This document shows positions 21,412 through 33,352 of a stretch of DNA of 64,000 nucleotides, in pieces. The position numbers and the translations under genes are program-made. Every line of letters starts with the position of its first letter. Position 1 is the first letter of the stretch. Source of the stretch: Heliocidaris erythrogramma (lineage: Eukaryota > Echinodermata > Echinoidea > Camarodonta > Echinometridae); NCBI GenBank assembly GCA_025617745.1, contig CM046869.1:9257168-9321167 (forward strand). Direction: 5' to 3'. The notes under the pieces were generated by a model that saw only the letters and a program-made list of their open reading frames with translations, did not search any database and was not told the DNA's origin.

Positions 21412-22019
21412 AAAGGCCAAGTCCACCCTAACAAAAAGTTGATTTGAATAAATAGAGAAAAATCCAACAAGCATAACACTGAAAATTGCATCAAAATAGG
21501 ATGTAAAAATAAGAAAGTTATGGTATTTTAAAGTTTCGCTTAATTTCGCAAAACAGTTATATGTACATCCTGCTCAGTATGCAAATGAGGGAACCAGTGG
21601 CGTCACCCACTCACTATTTCTTTTGTATTTTATTATGTGAAATATAGAATATTTTAATTTCTGCAGATTTCACAATTAGGAAGCTCTCATTGAATTGTGT
21701 ATAGGTTGCAACAATGGCAATTACACATGTTTCGCGAGGAATCAAACCTTGTTTCACATTATAACAAGGAAAAATTAAAATATTTCGTATTTCATGTAAT
21801 AAAATACAAAAGAAATAGTGAGCGGGTGACGTCACTGGTTCCCTCATTTGCATACTGAGCAGGATGTGCATATAACTGTTTTGCGAAATTAAGTGAAACT
21901 TTAAAATACCATAACTCTCTTATTTTACATCCTATTTTCATGAAATTTTCAGTGTTATGATTGTTGGATTTTTCTCTATTTATTCAAATCAACTTTTTGT
22001 TAGGGTGGACTTGGCCTTT
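21412..22019. mobile_element. Long-TIR MITE (AAAGGCCAAGTCCACCCTAA ends)
   Basis: A 608-bp element whose arms (about 21412-21640 and 21795-22019) are inverted copies ending in AAAGGCCAAGTCCACCCTAA and TTAGGGTGGACTTGGCCTTT. The arms contain CATTTGCATA and GAGGGAACCAGTG. No coding capacity. I cannot fix the target duplication. Confidence 0.85.
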
Positions 22020-22041
22020 GCTTCCAGTATGTATCAGATCT

Positions 22042-22169
22042 GGGGCCTGTAACATAAAGAGATACAATCAATCTTACGATCAATTGTAACTCTTCAGTAC
22101 ATGGTTTGCCATAGACTTACGACTGATATCAATCGTAAGATTGATTTATCTCTTTATTTTACAGGCCCC
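22042..22169. mobile_element. Palindromic Harbinger-like MITE, copy 1
   Basis: About 128 bp, nearly one hairpin. Ends are GGGCCTGTAACATAAAGAGA and TCTCTTTATTTTACAGGCCC, and CTG stands directly outside both ends, a 3-bp duplication as made by PIF/Harbinger transposases. A second copy is at 32138-32255. Confidence 0.75.
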
Positions 22170-22960
22170 TGTACTGTCTGCATTCACGCTGCGCAGTCAT
22201 GCTCCCCATATTGAATCTAAACTTCTTCAGTTATCTCCGACAGACACCATATTGGAATGACAAGGGACCGTTACTAGTAATTATATTCCGATTTCTGTAG
22301 CGTAATTATGCTGTTTTTAAACTCCGGTAGGCTCGTAATATAGGGGACACAGAGAATCCCAGTATTTTGGTCGAGTTTAGCAAATTAAAAATGATGTCTA
22401 ACTTTCGCATCTCTATAGTCGGGTATTGCGATACCTTTATCATCATTTAGGCTGGATCACCGCCATAGTAAAATTGAAAAAGACTAGCAAAAAATACCCG
22501 TGGCACCATTTGAGGGGGGGGGGGGGGGTGGTCTTCTCCTATGTACAGCTCAAGTACCCATTCACACTAAAACGCAAGTACTTTATTAATGAAATATATT
22601 TGAACAATTGATTCATAGCAGACTTCTCTTTAAATATAGCTATGAGGTTCAATTTAATTAGCATCATGGGTTAAACTGGGGGAAGAACTTGAATATTATT
22701 GCGGAGTGAAATCAAAATCTAACTATAAACCATATAGAATAGAAAACATGTATTGTAACACGGTGTATTTAGTAAGCAGTCAAAAGGCAATTATTGTATT
22801 GTTATCATTACATGTATTAAGTAAAAAATAAATGTGTAAGAACATGTACCCTACAATGTTACAACAGATTGCATTTTTTGTAGTTCTTCAATTAAAGGTT
22901 GCTTAATCATATAGAGTGGAATGTTGAAAGAAGCAAGAAGTAAAGTGGAATGTTGAAAGA
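22170..22960. other. Intergenic DNA
   Basis: No gene seen. There is a G run at 22514-22530. Confidence 0.4.
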
Positions 22961-22965
22961 AGCTA

Positions 22966-23275
22966 GAGAGAGAGAGAGAGAGAGAAGGATACAGTGGGAA
23001 ATAATGGTGGGGGAAATGAGTGAGAGAGAGACAGAGGGGATAATGAGAGAGAAAGGGAGAGAGACAAAGAAAAAAAACAGTGGAAATATAAGAGAGTGAC
23101 TGAGAAACAGCCAGTGGGAAAATAAGAGAGACTCAGACAGTGGGAAAATGATAGAGAGAGATCCAGACAGTGGGGAAAATGAGAGCGAGAGAGAGAAAAA
23201 AGTAGAAATGCAGGGGGATAGATAGAAATTATAAAGAATACAGGAGAGAGAGAGAGGGAGAGGGGGATGAAAAGG
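22966..23275. repeat. Polypurine (GA-rich) tract
   Basis: About 300 bp that is almost only purines on the + strand, with (GA)n blocks at 22966-22987 and 23242-23256. Such tracts can form triplex DNA. The SLSLSL peptides on the other strand are low-complexity. Confidence 0.8.
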
Positions 23276-23593
23276 GATAAGTTTTGTTGGGCTGCCACTG
23301 GCAGGTTTAGGTTTCTGATATTTTTTTTTCTGGTAGGTTAAAGTAGTTATTGACAGGTGTATGTTAAATTTATGTATTTTTTAATATAATGTAAAGCACA
23401 ATGTAGAAAATATAAACACGTCAACTAAAGGCAAGATATGCTACAGTATACAGATGAAAAAATCATGAGTTTGAGATGGCATGTTTATTCAATGTAAAAA
23501 GAACGGACTCTGTACGTCTGTTATAAATACACGGTATTGGTTGTTTAAGCCACAAACCCTTTTTACTTTGTTATAATCATGTCTATATTCTTA

Positions 23594-23597
<4 letters not shown>

Positions 23598-23652
<55 letters not shown>
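23598..23652. repeat. (TA)n microsatellite
   Basis: About 55 bp of nearly pure TA repeat. Confidence 0.95.
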
Positions 23653-23654
<2 letters not shown>

Positions 23655-24107
23655 ACTTACAGAGTATTCTAAAATTCATGTCAAACAAATGTAAACGTGT
23701 CATTTGAAGGCAAAACACAGGTGTATAGATAGGTTCAGAATATATGTGGTGGCACGTTATGTGAAAACAAAGCACTATGAATGTGCATGTTATAGATACA
23801 TTGCGAATACGAATCTAGATCGAGAGTCAGATCGACGACGTCGACATCGAAGCCGAAATAGAGCCGTTCCCGAAGTCCGATGTGACTGAAATCCAGGTGC
23901 TAGTTGTACTTGTAGTTCTAGATTCAGGCGGGATGTGCATTAGCGCCGGTGTAGCGGCAGATACGGGGATCGAACACTATCTGCCGGCGGATCATGTTCC
24001 AACCCCGGCAGATACCGTACCTACATAGGAACAAATAATGTATGCAAAGATTCCAAGTATTGCAGTTCATTCATTAATAACAGGTTAATGGAATACCTCG
24101 TTACTAG

Positions 24108-24314
24108 CAGGGGCGTATCCAGGATTTCCCAATAGGGGGGGGGGGGTCTAAGGGGAGGGACCTCCCCCCCCCCCCCTCCCCCCTTTGGAAATTTTTGCTT
24201 CTGAAGAAGGGCTGAGACGCAAAATAAACCCTATATGTGACCAATTTTGAAGCCTATTTAATGAACAACTTTTTTTTTTCTAGTTTTTTGCGCCACCCCC
24301 TGGATACGCCACTG
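24108..24314. mobile_element. CAGGGGCGTATCCAGG MITE with 5-bp TSD
   Basis: 207 bp with ends CAGGGGCGTATCCAGG and CCTGGATACGCCACTG, a G run and a C run inside. Flanked by ACTAG on both sides (24103-24107 and 24315-24319). The empty site is present in the related copy at about 8324-8339, whose complement reads CCTCGTTACTAGGTCC. So the insertion and its 5-bp duplication are read directly. Confidence 0.85.
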
Positions 24315-24454
24315 ACTAGGTCCCCAGGAAAGAAACATCCGTAAATTTGAATCACTTAGTAAACAGGTCTATTAGGCACGAGAGTGTCTCGTACAAATCT
24401 GCCAATATACAATACACCTTATCTGCAGCGCCGTGGAACCAAATCTGCCGGGGC

Positions 24455-24795
24455 AATGGCGGATCCAGGGGGCACAGCCGCCCCCCCCCCCCCCCCTTTG
24501 GAGGAGAAGTATGAATTTTGACCTTAGGCGATCCGCCATTTTCTTCATTATGCCCCACTTTTTTTTTTTTTTTTTTTTTTTTTTGCTTGTCAGGGAATTA
24601 TGGAGGGAAACTAGGCCCCCATAACCCCTTACTGAGCGATTTTTGAAGGTTTGGCGAAATTTTGTCCCTACCCCCGCCCCCCGCTGAGCGAATTTTGGAG
24701 AAGCTGGCGAGACCAAAAAAATACGGGTCTACCTTTTGACAAACTTTCATTTTTGTGCCCCCTCTTTTACTCAATCCTGGATCCGCCCCTGCGCC
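24455..24795. mobile_element. hAT-like MITE with GGCGGATCCAGG ends and a C run
   Basis: About 341 bp, starting ATGGCGGATCCAGGGGGC and ending TCCTGGATCCGCCCC. It contains a C run, a T run at 24560-24583 and GCTTGTCAGGGAATTATGGA, which is shared with elements near 50115 and 55397. The flanks (GCCGGGG on both sides) suggest a 7-8 bp duplication but lie in repetitive DNA. Confidence 0.65.
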
Positions 24796-24906
24796 GGGGA
24801 ACCAAATATGCAAACGTCAAACCCGGCAGATATGGTTCCGAGGTAGAACGATATCTGCCGGCGGATACGGTATCTGCCGGAGAACCGTATGTGCCGCTAC
24901 ACCGGC

Positions 24907-25875
24907 AATTTCTGACTGTTGAACAATTTTCAGATTAGATCTGACGTCACATGTACAACCATGTCATGGATTCACTGGACGGAAACACACTGACTGATAT
25001 GAAGGCCGAGTGTAGATCTACACGCGAAGCGACGGTTCATTCATCAGTATAGCCTTATATGGGCGGCTTATAAGGCCCAAACAGATGGTGGAAGCGTACC
25101 GTACGTGAAATTTATGCCTATGTCATTTCGCTGACACGAAAAAGGTCGAAAGGACTGGGAACTTCGATGCTTTTGCGAATTGTGAAAATACTTTAAATAA
25201 TACGACCAAAATACCACAAACAACCCCCTCATGACAATCTGGGAACAATTTAACCACCTTTAAAAAAAAAACCCAGCTTGATTGAGTGGAAATTTAAGGA
25301 GAAAAGCGCTTTCAAACAAACGGAAGGACAGACACACATTAGCCAAATGATAGTAAGGAAGATGTGAAAGGAGTATTACCAACTCTACCTTATGCTACCA
25401 AGTGTTAAAAAATGAAACTTGTGATTATTAATAACTCAAAATTTAGACCTCCTATCACGTTAAAATTTACATAATGCAAAATTGAAATGTGTTCAAAATA
25501 TTATCACAAAGTATTATCACATTACTTCAAAGACAAATTTTAAAACAATTCTTTTATTTTTTCACTTTGGAATAAATTAAAGCACTAAAGTATGTATAAT
25601 CATTAATTTATAACACAAAAATATTTTATTGCTTTGGAGCTGATATTCCAGAGAAGCTCTAGTAACCCAAAGAAATTATTATTGACAGTAGGGAACAAAA
25701 AGAAAATGTCTCAAAATGAAAGTTACGATTGGATGCACAGTTGTATTGTTGTGTACTGTATTAATTTCTTTTACATACATGTTTGGGGGCTTTGTTATGT
25801 CAAACATTGAAGATCTTATTAGAAATTAAAAGTAATATTTGGAAAAGATTACACTAGGAACACGATGACAAAGTA
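24907..25875. other. Intergenic DNA
   Basis: No coding signal or repeat that I recognise. Confidence 0.4.
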
Positions 25876-26033
25876 CCTTCCACAATTGCTCTGGTAGACA
25901 AAAGAACATCCCTTCATTACTATTATGTAAAATAAGCAGAACAGGTGAATATGCATGTGACACCTGTTCTACATATTTTTACATAATAGCAATGAAGGGA
26001 TGTTCTTTTGTCTACCAGGGCAATTGTGGAAGG
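25876..26033. mobile_element. Near-perfect palindrome, TA-flanked
   Basis: 158 bp with arms of about 75 bp. Left start CCTTCCACAATTGC, right end GCAATTGTGGAAGG, TA on both sides (25874-25875 and 26034-26035). The loop is about AATATGCATGTGAC. Only a few mismatches are seen between arms (for example TCTGGTAGAC against GTCTACCAGG). It fits a young Tc1/mariner-type MITE; a transcript would form a long hairpin. Confidence 0.8.
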
Positions 26034-28081
26034 TACAATGAGGAGCTGTATATTTTGTCCGCTTCTTTGTTCGCCATGTTCATAGTGTTAGGAAAGGAAA
26101 TATCATAAAACTTCATCTAAAAAAATTCCACAATTAAATTCCAACTTTACAGTGTGCAAACGAAAGCTTCATTAAGGTTCCAACATACGAATTAGTTTTT
26201 TGGGGGTGGGAGGGGGGTAACATCGCTAGTCATAAGGACCACTTATTCATAAGGACCACTATCCATAACGCGTTATTAAATGAATAGCGGTTTTGTATGA
26301 ATAGCGAGCGGATCCCGTGTTTTTGTACACACAGCACTGACAAAAAAGGTTATCGGGCATTGGGGGGGGGGGGGGGCAAACCCGGCGGTAAACTTTTTTT
26401 GTTGTTTGTCAAATAATTACTTGATAACCCCCCCCCCCCCCCCACAGTGACTTTTTGAGGGCTGACGAGAAAAACAAAATTGTCGCCACCCCCCCCCCCC
26501 CCCAACTCTCTGTCTTCGCCTACAAACTGGCTCAAACGGACCCCAGTTCGAAACTGAGTGACATCTATCAGATGGTCGGTCCCAGACGTAAATTTCGTAT
26601 CTGATTGATACACGTCTTTAAAAACCCAATTACACATACACACGCCCACAAATCTGGACTTCCACAGGCACACAAATTCACTTAACACCCTCGCAGCCCT
26701 GACATAATTATTATACACCGTCAGATAGGCCTACAAATTTTAACCAAGAAGAAAGTGCTCTGACATAAATGAATGAGAGTTTGAAAGCGTGATGATTTGT
26801 AATTGTTTTGAAAAAGCTGCCGCAGTGACTCTTAAATGAATGGATGGAGAGAGTAACTTGTAATCAATAAATAATTATTATAAGCTACTGAAATCCTCTG
26901 ATTGGTTGAGAGCAAATTTGTCATAGTTCTTGATAACAGGTTTTATGGAACAGGGCCCTGGTTACAACCAGTGATTTCACAATGACACATATTGTCACAT
27001 ATAATGGTGTATTTTTTTGGTTTAATTAACTAATTTAGTTAATGTGATAGGTTATGTAATGCTTAATCAGTTTAGCTACCTAGAAATAAATTTTAAAACA
27101 ATTTAATACACATTTCAGCATTACATATTTTTCAAGTAGCATTCCCGGAACAATTGTCGCCGAAGTATATGTCCATCAATCTAAAAAAAACATTAAGGTA
27201 TTATTGTATATTTGTGATGATTTACATTATAAATCCACTAATTGTAACTGAAATACATGTGTTTAGCAAATATCATTGACCCTGGTTAGTCAATTCAGAT
27301 CCCTTTTTTAAGGGCCCATTGCTTGAAATTTACAAAAAAGTTTATATTTCGATTGTACTGATTATATCTTTACATCGCTGTCTCTGTTCAGCGAAGTTTT
27401 AATTCATTTTATGGAATGTACTTCAACAGATAGTAGTAGATAACAATGGCCATTTTTGGTATACCCAAGCAGGTATCAACATGCCATCGGACAAAATCAA
27501 CCCACTCAGGATAACGTCAAAAGATGAAGAAAAAAAATGGTACACTGAGCAAAACTAATATGTATTTCTTAAATAGGCAATAATTCCATGCCATCATTGT
27601 GGGGTATCCAGAAATTGAACGGAGAGAGATTCAATCTCCCCCAGAGACAATGTGCATAATAGGCTACATCTGGGCATCCTCACGAGAAGCAGACCGATTC
27701 CAAATTGTATTGCTTTTTTCAAGGGCCTCCAAACAGAACCAACCATATTTCTTCATAATGGGGCACTATATTCCTATATACTTACAGTTTGATCTCTTAA
27801 TGACTTGAAGACCAGTTAATTCTACTGTTTTCTCCACCGCGGATGATTCTCATGCGAACGCTAGTAAAACGGATATTACAATCAAATATCAACCAATTAA
27901 GCAAGGTGGTCTTCTTTTAAGCACACTTATCGATACATTAAATTCTTTTGGTTGCAAGTTTTGAAAACTAGTTTTCCCTTCAAAAGAAAACTAAAGAGTA
28001 CAATTAACGTCAGTGGACAGATGTATTTTACTCCAGGATTTACCAGACCCAATCCGGGGCCAACTGGGCTTAAAACTTTCC
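26034..28081. other. Intergenic DNA, C/G runs, transposon relics
   Basis: G run at 26361-26376 and C runs at 26429-26444 and 26489-26504. At 26881-26956 there is a relic of a repeat also found at 32333-32418 and 51693-51780 (TGATTGGTTGAGAGCAAATT). No gene is seen before the GPCR 3 stop. Confidence 0.45.
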
Positions 28082-29632
28082 TCAGTGTCGGGACCCTGGT
28101 CGTTTAGTAAGGAGACGAAGAAGGCTCTTTCTGAAACGCCTGTTTGTTACAGCATAGATAATTGGATTAATCATTGAATTTAACCAAACCAGACACCCCG
28201 TGAATTCTTTGGTAAAGAAATCGAGGCAATTTCCATCGCAAAATGCATCATACACGTGACTTATAGCGAATGGCGTCCAACAGATGCAAAATGCAAGAAC
28301 TAACGTGCTTATCATGAAAGCAGCGTGCTGGATTCGGGAAAGCTCACGTCTTTCATGGATGCGGAATCGACCTGAAGGGTGGCGATTGGCCTTCAGCGTT
28401 TTCACCCGTCTGTTAGAGCCACAGAGATCCAACGATAGTTCCTTAGCCTCATCACCCTGTTTTCCATAAGTCTTACCACTGCTTACATTCGGAATATTTA
28501 CATGATCCCTCTCTGTAGGCCTAATGTCTGATGATCCATTGCCGCATGCTCTTTCCTCATTGTCCAAACATGCCGAAGTGTCATCTTCACTGAGAAGGCT
28601 CGGTGGGGTTTCTTCCTCGATCCGGTATTCCAAAACAACTTCGCTTTGCTGTATTTCATATTTTTCGTGCTTTCCTTCGAATATTTTATTATCCACAACC
28701 GATTCTTCAAACGCCATATTGATGAAGTAATTTGGAGCTATTTCACTTTGGCCATTTGGCATCTTTTCTGTGTCTTCTTTATGTGATATTCCGTTAAACC
28801 TGTCATTTCTTGCGACAGTATTTTCCTCCGATTTAATGTGAAAAACAGTTTCATCCCGAAAAGCTCTATCAATATTCTTAACCCCATCGTCAATAATCTT
28901 TGGCGACTGCGTTGCGCTTGTGTTTCCTTTGATACCCTGCCTGGTTCTCTTGTTCCTTCCAAATAGCGTATTCTGTCTACAGATATGTATGAACACGGAG
29001 ATATAAAGATAAACGATGATTGTCGAAGGAACCGTGATTTTTAGGATCACCATTACTACAGCGCTTACCCTATTGTCCATAAACGGGGCACTGCACAATC
29101 CGAGATGGTAAAATTCGAGTTCGTCATGGGTTGAAGACCAGAACATCAAGACAGTTAACTCCGCGGGAAAGGCTACAATCCAACTTGTGATGATCATAAT
29201 CTGCGATCGTCTTTTGGTCTGGAAAGACTTATATTTAAGTTTTTTCGTCACCATCCAGTACCGATCGAGGCTGATATAGATGATGGTCATCGTTGAAACT
29301 GTCACGATGCTGTAGTCAAGCGAGACATGAAATGCGCACAGATTATCTCCAAACACCCATCGTGTCATAACGAAGTTCTGCAGGTAAGGGGGTAGGGAAA
29401 CACAACCCACAAGCAGATCTGAGATCGATAAACTAAGAATAAATCGATTTCCTGGCATCCGACGAACGTGATAGTCTTTTATATAAGAAACGATCACTAA
29501 AATGTTTCCTGCTACAGTTACAAATATCATCACGAGTAGAATCAATGTTATCAAGATGTCTGTTGCGGATCCAAAGTCCCTTGGACTAGTGGAAGCAACC
29601 TCGGTAGGTTGAGACTCATTGTAATTAAACAT
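28082..29632 (-). CDS. Aminergic-type class A GPCR 3, intronless
   Basis: A 516-residue receptor in one exon. N5 (NES) is a likely N-glycosylation site. GN at 42-43, D72 (2.50), C99, D106-Y107 (3.32/3.33), DRY at 123-125, ECL2 cysteine in YHLGLCSAP, TM5 proline in ITVPST, TM6 CWTPFAIS (W6.48, F6.51), ECL3 CDGNC, TM7 LVWLNSMINPIIY. The third loop is long and acidic in parts, and ends in the shared RIHE..ELSRI motif. Position 5.46 is Lys, which is unusual for a pocket that holds an amine. Its closest local relative by eye is GPCR 1 (RRMPGN, FLTKE/FFTKE). It is on the - strand, facing GPCRs 1 and 2. Ligand and G-protein partner are unknown. Confidence 0.92.
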   Translation of the reverse strand: MFNYNESQPTEVASTSPRDFGSATDILITLILLVMIFVTVAGNILVIVSYIKDYHVRRMPGNRFILSLSISDLLVGCVSLPPYLQNFVMTRWVFGDNLCAFHVSLDYSIVTVSTMTIIYISLDRYWMVTKKLKYKSFQTKRRSQIMIITSWIVAFPAELTVLMFWSSTHDELEFYHLGLCSAPFMDNRVSAVVMVILKITVPSTIIVYLYISVFIHICRQNTLFGRNKRTRQGIKGNTSATQSPKIIDDGVKNIDRAFRDETVFHIKSEENTVARNDRFNGISHKEDTEKMPNGQSEIAPNYFINMAFEESVVDNKIFEGKHEKYEIQQSEVVLEYRIEEETPPSLLSEDDTSACLDNEERACGNGSSDIRPTERDHVNIPNVSSGKTYGKQGDEAKELSLDLCGSNRRVKTLKANRHPSGRFRIHERRELSRIQHAAFMISTLVLAFCICWTPFAISHVYDAFCDGNCLDFFTKEFTGCLVWLNSMINPIIYAVTNRRFRKSLLRLLTKRPGSRH

Positions 29633-31005
29633 TGTTACTCTATAGGGTGGCTAACGTAATTATGAAGAATCGTGTATGGTACGACCAGGTGTAGCAATAT
29701 TCTTGTTGAAGATTTGTCCACCTATAGGTTTGGTGAGTCAACGTAAAAGTCGTTAGATTTCTTTCAGTTTGGCAGATATATGGGATGATCCGTCGAGCAA
29801 ATTAAAGGTGCTGTAATTATTTCTCTTGCGGTGACGTATTTATGGAATGAGAAAATAAAGATAAAATACATCTTGGCCAGAATGGTCACCTGCGACCGGA
29901 ATATACCGCTATAATAAATTACGGATAGCTGCCTGTGTATTAATCTTTACGAACTCGTCCTGTCAGATTGCAGTAGCGAGATAGTACAGTTTTGAAATGA
30001 AAGCCTCGATTTGAAGTTCCTTTCAGATTATTTATACTCAAATTCATCCGATTATAGCCACAATATAAATATAGCTGGCATAATGTATGGTTTAATACAT
30101 GTGGAACCATATAAAAGGATATCCAAAAAGTAGCATTCCAATTTCATTTTCGTACCAGAACTAAACATTATATTTGAGGGCAAGTATCACTTTGATAATA
30201 TGAAATTCATCGGCGTTCTCTTTTTTCCGTCCATACAATATATTCCTCAAAGGTGGAGACATCTGAGGAATAGCTGAAAAGACTCAACATGAACTTCCCT
30301 GGAAAGGAAAACCTAATACAGTATCACAAGTTAGATACATATTAGCCAAAATTAATAAGTATCAGAAACATATAAATGGGGAGGTATAACGGAGGATTCA
30401 GATCGTTTCTTTGAAGAGGTCTATTTGATTAATATTATTTGTCCTATTGATATTGTAAGTAGTCATGGCAATAATCATTAGTGTCTACGCAAGCGATTAA
30501 ACCAGTGTTAATAATTCAAATATTTTCGCCTCTCTGTCGCTGTTTCTTCAGAAAGTGGAGTATTGAAAAAAATCGTATTGAAAAGGGGGCTGAAAGCCAA
30601 TTCAAGAAATATCGCCCAGGGTTCAGTCAACATATTAATATAGGTATATAAATTGAGAGCGTTCTAATTGAGAGTCAATCATCCTCTTACAGGCATGACC
30701 TGATTTTCGAGTTATTAAATTTGAACAGTAAGTTGACTTATACAAGTCCCGAGACAGTTGCAAAACGTGGATCCTGTCATTGAGGGGGCACTAGCATCAT
30801 GGGAGGGGGGGGGGGGGGGGGCTTCGGATTTATCCTACGAAGGACATGGAAATGAACAAGGGGATTAGAGAAGGGTGGAGGAGGGGTCCTTTCATCTTTT
30901 TTTCTTATCCCGTTTTCTTCACTCCCTTTCCTTTTCTCTCTCTTTATCTTTTCATATAGCATGTGCCCACATGCCACCTTTAGTTATGCCACATTGTCCC
31001 CAGAC
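29633..31005. other. Upstream region of GPCR 3
   Basis: Non-coding. A TATAAATA on the - strand lies near 30032-30039, about 400 bp from the ATG, too far to call. G run at 30803-30820. Confidence 0.35.
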
Positions 31006-31115
31006 AGTTATTATTGTCATTATTATTATTGATAATAATTACAATAATAATGATAATAATAATAATAATAGTAATATTAATAATAATAATAATAATGATA
31101 ATAATGATAATAATT
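31006..31115. repeat. (ATT)n/(AAT)n microsatellite
   Basis: About 110 bp of impure TTA/ATA trinucleotide repeat; the NNNN-type peptide is low-complexity. Confidence 0.9.
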
Positions 31116-31214
31116 GTGGGTTCTTCAGACTCTGTCAGATTTTACACTCCTGGCGCTCCACAATTATTATTTAGCATTGCTATGACGGCGCTCTAAGATT
31201 TCAAGGAATTAATT

Positions 31215-31365
31215 CCTGCGAGGTACGCACTCACTTGGCTCCAGTGTGGCAAATGTAGATTAATGTCTTCCCAAGAGACAGTAGTGCTGCGCCAGGGATT
31301 CGAACCCCGTACCTTTTGGTTCACAGTTCGGGGACTTATCTACTAACCTCAACACCAAGACCTGG
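31215..31365 (-). mobile_element. tRNA-derived SINE, second family, copy 1
   Basis: On the - strand: GGTCTTGGTGTTGAGGTTAG (A-box region), then GGGGTTCGAATCCCTGGCGC (B box), and a body with AATCTACATTTGCCACACTG. The B box and body pair with the copy at 43140-43376. Family differs from the GTCTCCG repeat. Confidence 0.65.
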
Positions 31366-32137
31366 GTAGTCATTCTCATGTACCGTACTTTCTTTGATAA
31401 AATATTGATGAGTAATTGCGTTAATTTGTAGTTGTCCGGGGTATACTGATTATCCCAAGGGGTTGATGTCTGGGGTAATGTTGTTAAATTGGACGTAGTT
31501 GTTCGGTGATGATAATCCAGGGTTATGGTAATTATCTTCATGTACTTTCTTCGATGAAATGATGTCTTCTTCATTATACTATGAGTACATTTCAGCTCCA
31601 GTGAAATGTATTGTAAAAATGGATGCATCGTAGGCTCGTATCGGTTCATGGCAATTAGCATCCCCAATATTGGCCTGTTTCTTAGCTGAGGTAAGAATTA
31701 TATGACATGGACATGTCATTGGAACAATAGCCTAATTGGACATATAATTGTATTCGTCTGTCAGAATGACCGATTTCCTTAATTGGTATAAATTGCATGA
31801 TTTGGAGAGGACATGGGTTGCAAACATACAGTGCCGCATAATTATAGTTTAATCATCTTTCTTTAGAGTATATACATTGGATTGATGACAGCGACAGTAA
31901 GCGTCATTAATATCATACTGACGTCAACTAAGCTGAATTTAGACTGACGGAGAGGCAAGACGATATTTTTTTCCTGCTTCGTTTGAAGCCAGACACCTTA
32001 TGCCTTTACCGCTGAAAAAGGAGCATTTTTCTTTCAAGCAGTGTTGGACAGCTTAAAGATGCTATAAATCTCTTTATTAATTAATGTTGAAAAATCACTC
32101 TAGAAGAAGATTGGAAGCAAGATGTAATGTAAGTTCT
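31366..32137. other. Intergenic DNA
   Basis: No gene seen. Confidence 0.4.
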
Positions 32138-32255
32138 GGGGCCTGTAACATAAAGAGATCAATCTTACGATTATTGTAACTCGTCAGTATATGGTTTGCC
32201 ATAACGATTGATATCAATCGTAAGATTGATTGTATCTCTTTATGTTACAAGCCTC
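32138..32255. mobile_element. Palindromic Harbinger-like MITE, copy 2
   Basis: About 118 bp, same ends and centre (TATGGTTTGCCATA) as 22042-22169, with small deletions. The right-hand duplication is not preserved. Confidence 0.75.
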
Positions 32256-33352
32256 AGATGTAATTTCGTGGTGAGGATCTCTTCAAATAAGCCAGTTCGT
32301 AATGAGTACATGGTACAAATGACTGTTATAAGTTACGGAAATCCTTGCATCTGATTGGCTGAGAGCAAATTTGTCAGCAAAAATCACTGACACAAAGCTT
32401 GATGAAACGCTCCCCTGTGTGCGAATCGTGGTGCTTACAAAATGACAGCGTATAAAGGTTAATTCACTCCTTCCCTTTGAATTTTCAAATAGTTTTTACA
32501 AGATAGATCATGAATAAATGATAATGATGAAAAGTTAGCACCCCTCCTATTTTGAGGGCCCTGTGATTATAAAAAAAAAGAAGAAGAAAGAAATAACGAA
32601 GCGAATGATCAACTAAAACAATAAGAATCTACAAAATAGTATTAAAAGCGACAGACCATAATATGTGAAAGGCTACTTTGAATATGCTGTACACATTTCA
32701 AACGATACAGTTTATGAAAAATTAAGGGTAGTCCAATAATTCGTTTTAACACCATATCATTTGATGACTTCCTTATTTTGCAACAGCAAATTGCATTTGA
32801 AAACATTAGAATTCTTAAATGACGCAAAAAAATTGGAGAAGTTAGACTCGTAGATTCGTAGAATAGGGCAATTTTCTGTACTTATTGTACCTGTTTGAAA
32901 ATGAATGAACATACAAGCTAACTTGACTGCCTATTAATGAAAAAGTAAGTAAAGCTCGAGCAATATTCTGCACCCAAATCGTCGTAAATGAATCTGAATG
33001 ACACTTTGGCCTCTTTAAAAGAAGATAAATCAATTTTGGGTGTTCAAAGCACCTTTTTAGACGCTGGAAAAAGAATTTGAACACCTGGAAACTAATATAA
33101 ACCACAAAGGAGTAAACCGGACGAGCAAATCGCTTCAATCGTTTGACAATGACTTTGAAAGCTAATTTTGCGAATTTGCAACATATCAAAAAGAGGATTA
33201 AATGAATACATTATCGAGACAATTAAAAGTCACAAAACCATTACATGGCAACTCTCGGAAACTATTGCAGGTCGTCTACCAGACTAGCACTTTATTACTT
33301 TCTTCCCTTTTAAAGAATGTATTTTCCTCAATCTTTCTCAGAACAAACATTG
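32256..33352. other. Intergenic DNA
   Basis: Contains at 32333-32418 a relic of the repeat with TGATTGG(C/T)TGAGAGCAAATT, ending GATGAAACGCTCCCCTG. The ORF at 32842-33189 on - has no recognisable domain and no support. Confidence 0.4.

Larger units (their letters stand above)
23945..24906. mobile_element. TIR element with GCCGGTGTAGCGGCAGATAC ends, host of nested insertions
   Basis: The left end GCCGGTGTAGCGGCAGATAC matches the right end GTATGTGCCGCTACACCGGC in inverse. Subterminal ATCTGCCGGCGGAT motifs occur on both sides (about 23977, 24852). The interior holds three other repeats: a partial MITE (24041-24374), a hAT-like MITE inside that (24108-24314) and another hAT-like element (24455-24795). 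Confidence 0.7.

Noticed and set aside
22963..23298. Ser/Leu-rich 111-residue frame on -
   Set aside because: Low-complexity translation of a polypurine tract.
32842..33189. 115-residue frame on -
   Set aside because: Basic, AT-rich composition, no recognisable family, no promoter or splice context.
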